Positions 62,902 through 64,000 of a stretch of DNA of 64,000 bases are shown piece by piece. Below the pieces are notes generated by a model, which ran no database searches, was not told where the DNA came from, and saw nothing but the letters and a program-made list of their open reading frames with translations. The stretch lies in the NCBI GenBank assembly GCA_004556965.1, contig SFFE01000001.1, positions 62,001-126,000 on the forward strand, written 5' to 3'. The translations under genes and the position numbers were made by a program. Numbering within the stretch: position 1 is the stretch's first letter; each line of letters opens with the position of its first letter. This stretch comes from Clostridiales bacterium (GTDB lineage Bacteria; Bacillota; Clostridia; Oscillospirales; Oscillospiraceae).

Positions 62902-63624
62902 ATGCTTGAACTGAAACACATCTCGTTCGAAGCAGAGACTGACGAGGGCGTCCGCCAGATCCTCAAGGACATCAACCTGACGATCGACGAGCGCTTTGTC
63001 GTCATCACCGGCCCGAACGGCAGCGGCAAATCCACACTTGCCAAGATCATTGCCGGCATCATTCAGCCTACCGGCGGCTCCATTCTCCTCGACGGGGAGG
63101 ACATTACGAACCTGTCCATCACAGAGCGCGCGCACAAGGGCATCAGCTTTGCATTCCAGCAGCCCGTGCGCTTCAAGGGCATCACGGTGTTCGATCTCAT
63201 CAGCCTTGCCTCCGGCAAGAAGCTGACGGTCAACGAAGCGTGCACCTACCTGTCCGAGGTCGGCCTGTGCGCCAGGGAATACGTCGGCCGCGAGGTCAAC
63301 GCCAGTCTCTCCGGGGGCGAGCTCAAGCGCATTGAGATCGCAACCATGCTCGCGCGCGGCACGAAGATGTCCATCTTCGACGAGCCGGAGGCCGGCATCG
63401 ACCTGTGGAGCTTCAACAACCTCATCAAGGTCTTTGAGCAGATGCACGAGAACATCCACGGCAGCATCCTCATCATCTCCCACCAGGAGCGCATTCTGGA
63501 GACGGCGGACAAGATCGTCGTGCTCGCCGCCGGCGAGATCAAGGCCGTCGGCAGTAAGGAAGAAATCATGCCTGCGCTGATGGACGCTTCCAGCGTGTGC
63601 AGCCGCCTGGTCGACAAAGTCTGA
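62902..63624 (+). CDS. sufC: Fe-S assembly ABC ATPase SufC
   Basis: A 240-residue ABC ATPase: Walker A GPNGSGKST, Q-loop segment AFQQPVRFKGITV, signature LSGGELKRIEIATML, Walker B MSIFDEPEAGID and the switch His in LIISHQER. SufC drives the SufB scaffold in iron-sulfur cluster assembly. ATG at 62902 follows AAAGGGAAAC. It lies 13 nt before a SufB-like gene; SufB and SufC without SufD is the reduced form found in many anaerobes, but the window ends before that can be seen. Confidence 0.92.
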   Translation: MLELKHISFEAETDEGVRQILKDINLTIDERFVVITGPNGSGKSTLAKIIAGIIQPTGGSILLDGEDITNLSITERAHKGISFAFQQPVRFKGITVFDLISLASGKKLTVNEACTYLSEVGLCAREYVGREVNASLSGGELKRIEIATMLARGTKMSIFDEPEAGIDLWSFNNLIKVFEQMHENIHGSILIISHQERILETADKIVVLAAGEIKAVGSKEEIMPALMDASSVCSRLVDKV

Positions 63625-63637
63625 GGAGGTACGGGAT

Positions 63638-64000
63638 ATGGACAGCATTCAGAAAAGACTGCTTGAGGAGGTCGCTGATCTGCACGGTGTTCCGGAAGGG
63701 GCCTACAACATCCGCGCAGACGGCCAGCTCGCCGGGCGCAACACCACCGCCAACATCGACATCGTCACAAAGACCGACAAGCCGGGCATCGACATCATCA
63801 TCAAGCCGGGCACGAAAAACGAGAGTATGCACATCCCGGTCATCATCGAAAAAAGCGGCCTGAAGGACTTGGTTTATAACGACTTCTTCATCGGCGACGA
63901 CTGCGACGTGACCATCGTCGCCGGGTGCGGCATCAGCAACTGCGGCACGCAGGAGTCCCGGCACGACGGCATCCACAGCTTCTTTGTCGGCAAACATTCC
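63638..64000 (+). CDS. SufB/SufD-family Fe-S scaffold, 3' end outside the window
   Basis: The first 121 residues are visible. After a short helical start comes the SufBD beta-helix entry, with KPGTKNESMHIPVIIEKSGL and the cysteine-bearing GDDCDVTIVAGCGISNCGTQ segment typical of short SufB-like proteins in anaerobes. GAGGAGG precedes the ATG. It directly follows sufC and should be its partner. Confidence 0.85.
   Translation, partial: MDSIQKRLLEEVADLHGVPEGAYNIRADGQLAGRNTTANIDIVTKTDKPGIDIIIKPGTKNESMHIPVIIEKSGLKDLVYNDFFIGDDCDVTIVAGCGISNCGTQESRHDGIHSFFVGKHS

Overview
The window is high-GC (roughly 60%) DNA with strong GGAGG-type ribosome sites, TTGACA/TATAAT promoters, compact short operons and many intrinsic terminators. 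A SpoIID protein, a 2[4Fe-4S] clostridial ferredoxin, two pyruvate:ferredoxin oxidoreductase paralogues, a ClpC, a YloU/FakA pair and a SufC-SufB pair point to a strictly anaerobic, endospore-forming Firmicute. The Oscillospiraceae/Ruminococcaceae of the gut are the best guess; that placement is inference from gene content and base composition.

Layout. 1-8.8 kb: end of a nitrilase-family hydrolase, an SLH-anchored L,D-transpeptidase, a LysR regulator divergent from a sodium/proline symporter, a hexokinase, and an NfeD/SPFH membrane pair. 9-11 kb: yerC-like repressor, methyltransferase and hslO in one overlapping operon. 11.1-11.7 kb: tRNA-Val, -Phe, -Gly, two copies of a dispersed hairpin repeat, then tRNA-Cys. 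12.4-15.4 kb: a large Fe-S flavoenzyme of the old-yellow-enzyme/dienoyl-CoA reductase type and a polysaccharide deacetylase. 15.6-24.9 kb: a complete type I-C CRISPR-Cas locus (cas3-cas5c-cas8c-cas7c-cas4-cas1-cas2) followed by an array of 21 repeats and 20 spacers whose last two repeats are degenerate. 25-32.8 kb: a 74-residue protein, a pyridoxal kinase, and a two-gene operon coupling an MMPL/RND-type transporter to a 1178-residue GLUG-like surface protein. 33-39.9 kb: an alpha-hydroxy-acid dehydrogenase, rsmI/trmN6-like methyltransferases, ferredoxin, clpC, a hotdog thioesterase with a suspicious A10 tract at its start, and a GntR regulator. 40.1-51.9 kb: two nifJ-type genes flanking spoIID, a membrane protein and the fakA/yloU pair. 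52-64 kb: mscS, rpsF-ssb-rpsR, greA, small membrane proteins, mnmA, a broken gtrA, an RluA-family pseudouridine synthase, yceD-rpmF, a DUF512 radical SAM protein, der, plsY, sufC and the start of sufB.

How the parts fit. The PFORs and ferredoxin form the pyruvate-oxidising, electron-delivering core; the flavoenzyme is a plausible outlet for reducing power. ClpC, Hsp33, SPFH/NfeD and SUF are stress and quality-control functions. The ribosomal protein, tRNA and rRNA-modification genes are housekeeping.

The most notable non-gene signal is a family of at least seven dispersed repeats (5.8, 11.4, 11.6, 32.9, 48.0, 48.1 and 57.5 kb). They share a GGAAGAA..CGGAGGAGCGGA core preceded by a hairpin whose stem sequence differs between copies while pairing is kept. 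One copy truncates the gtrA gene. Other points worth a second look are the A10 slip site and ribosome-site-masking hairpin ahead of the thioesterase, the altered catalytic-site segment of the first PFOR, and the MMPL-GLUG operon with a 38-bp inverted repeat in its leader.
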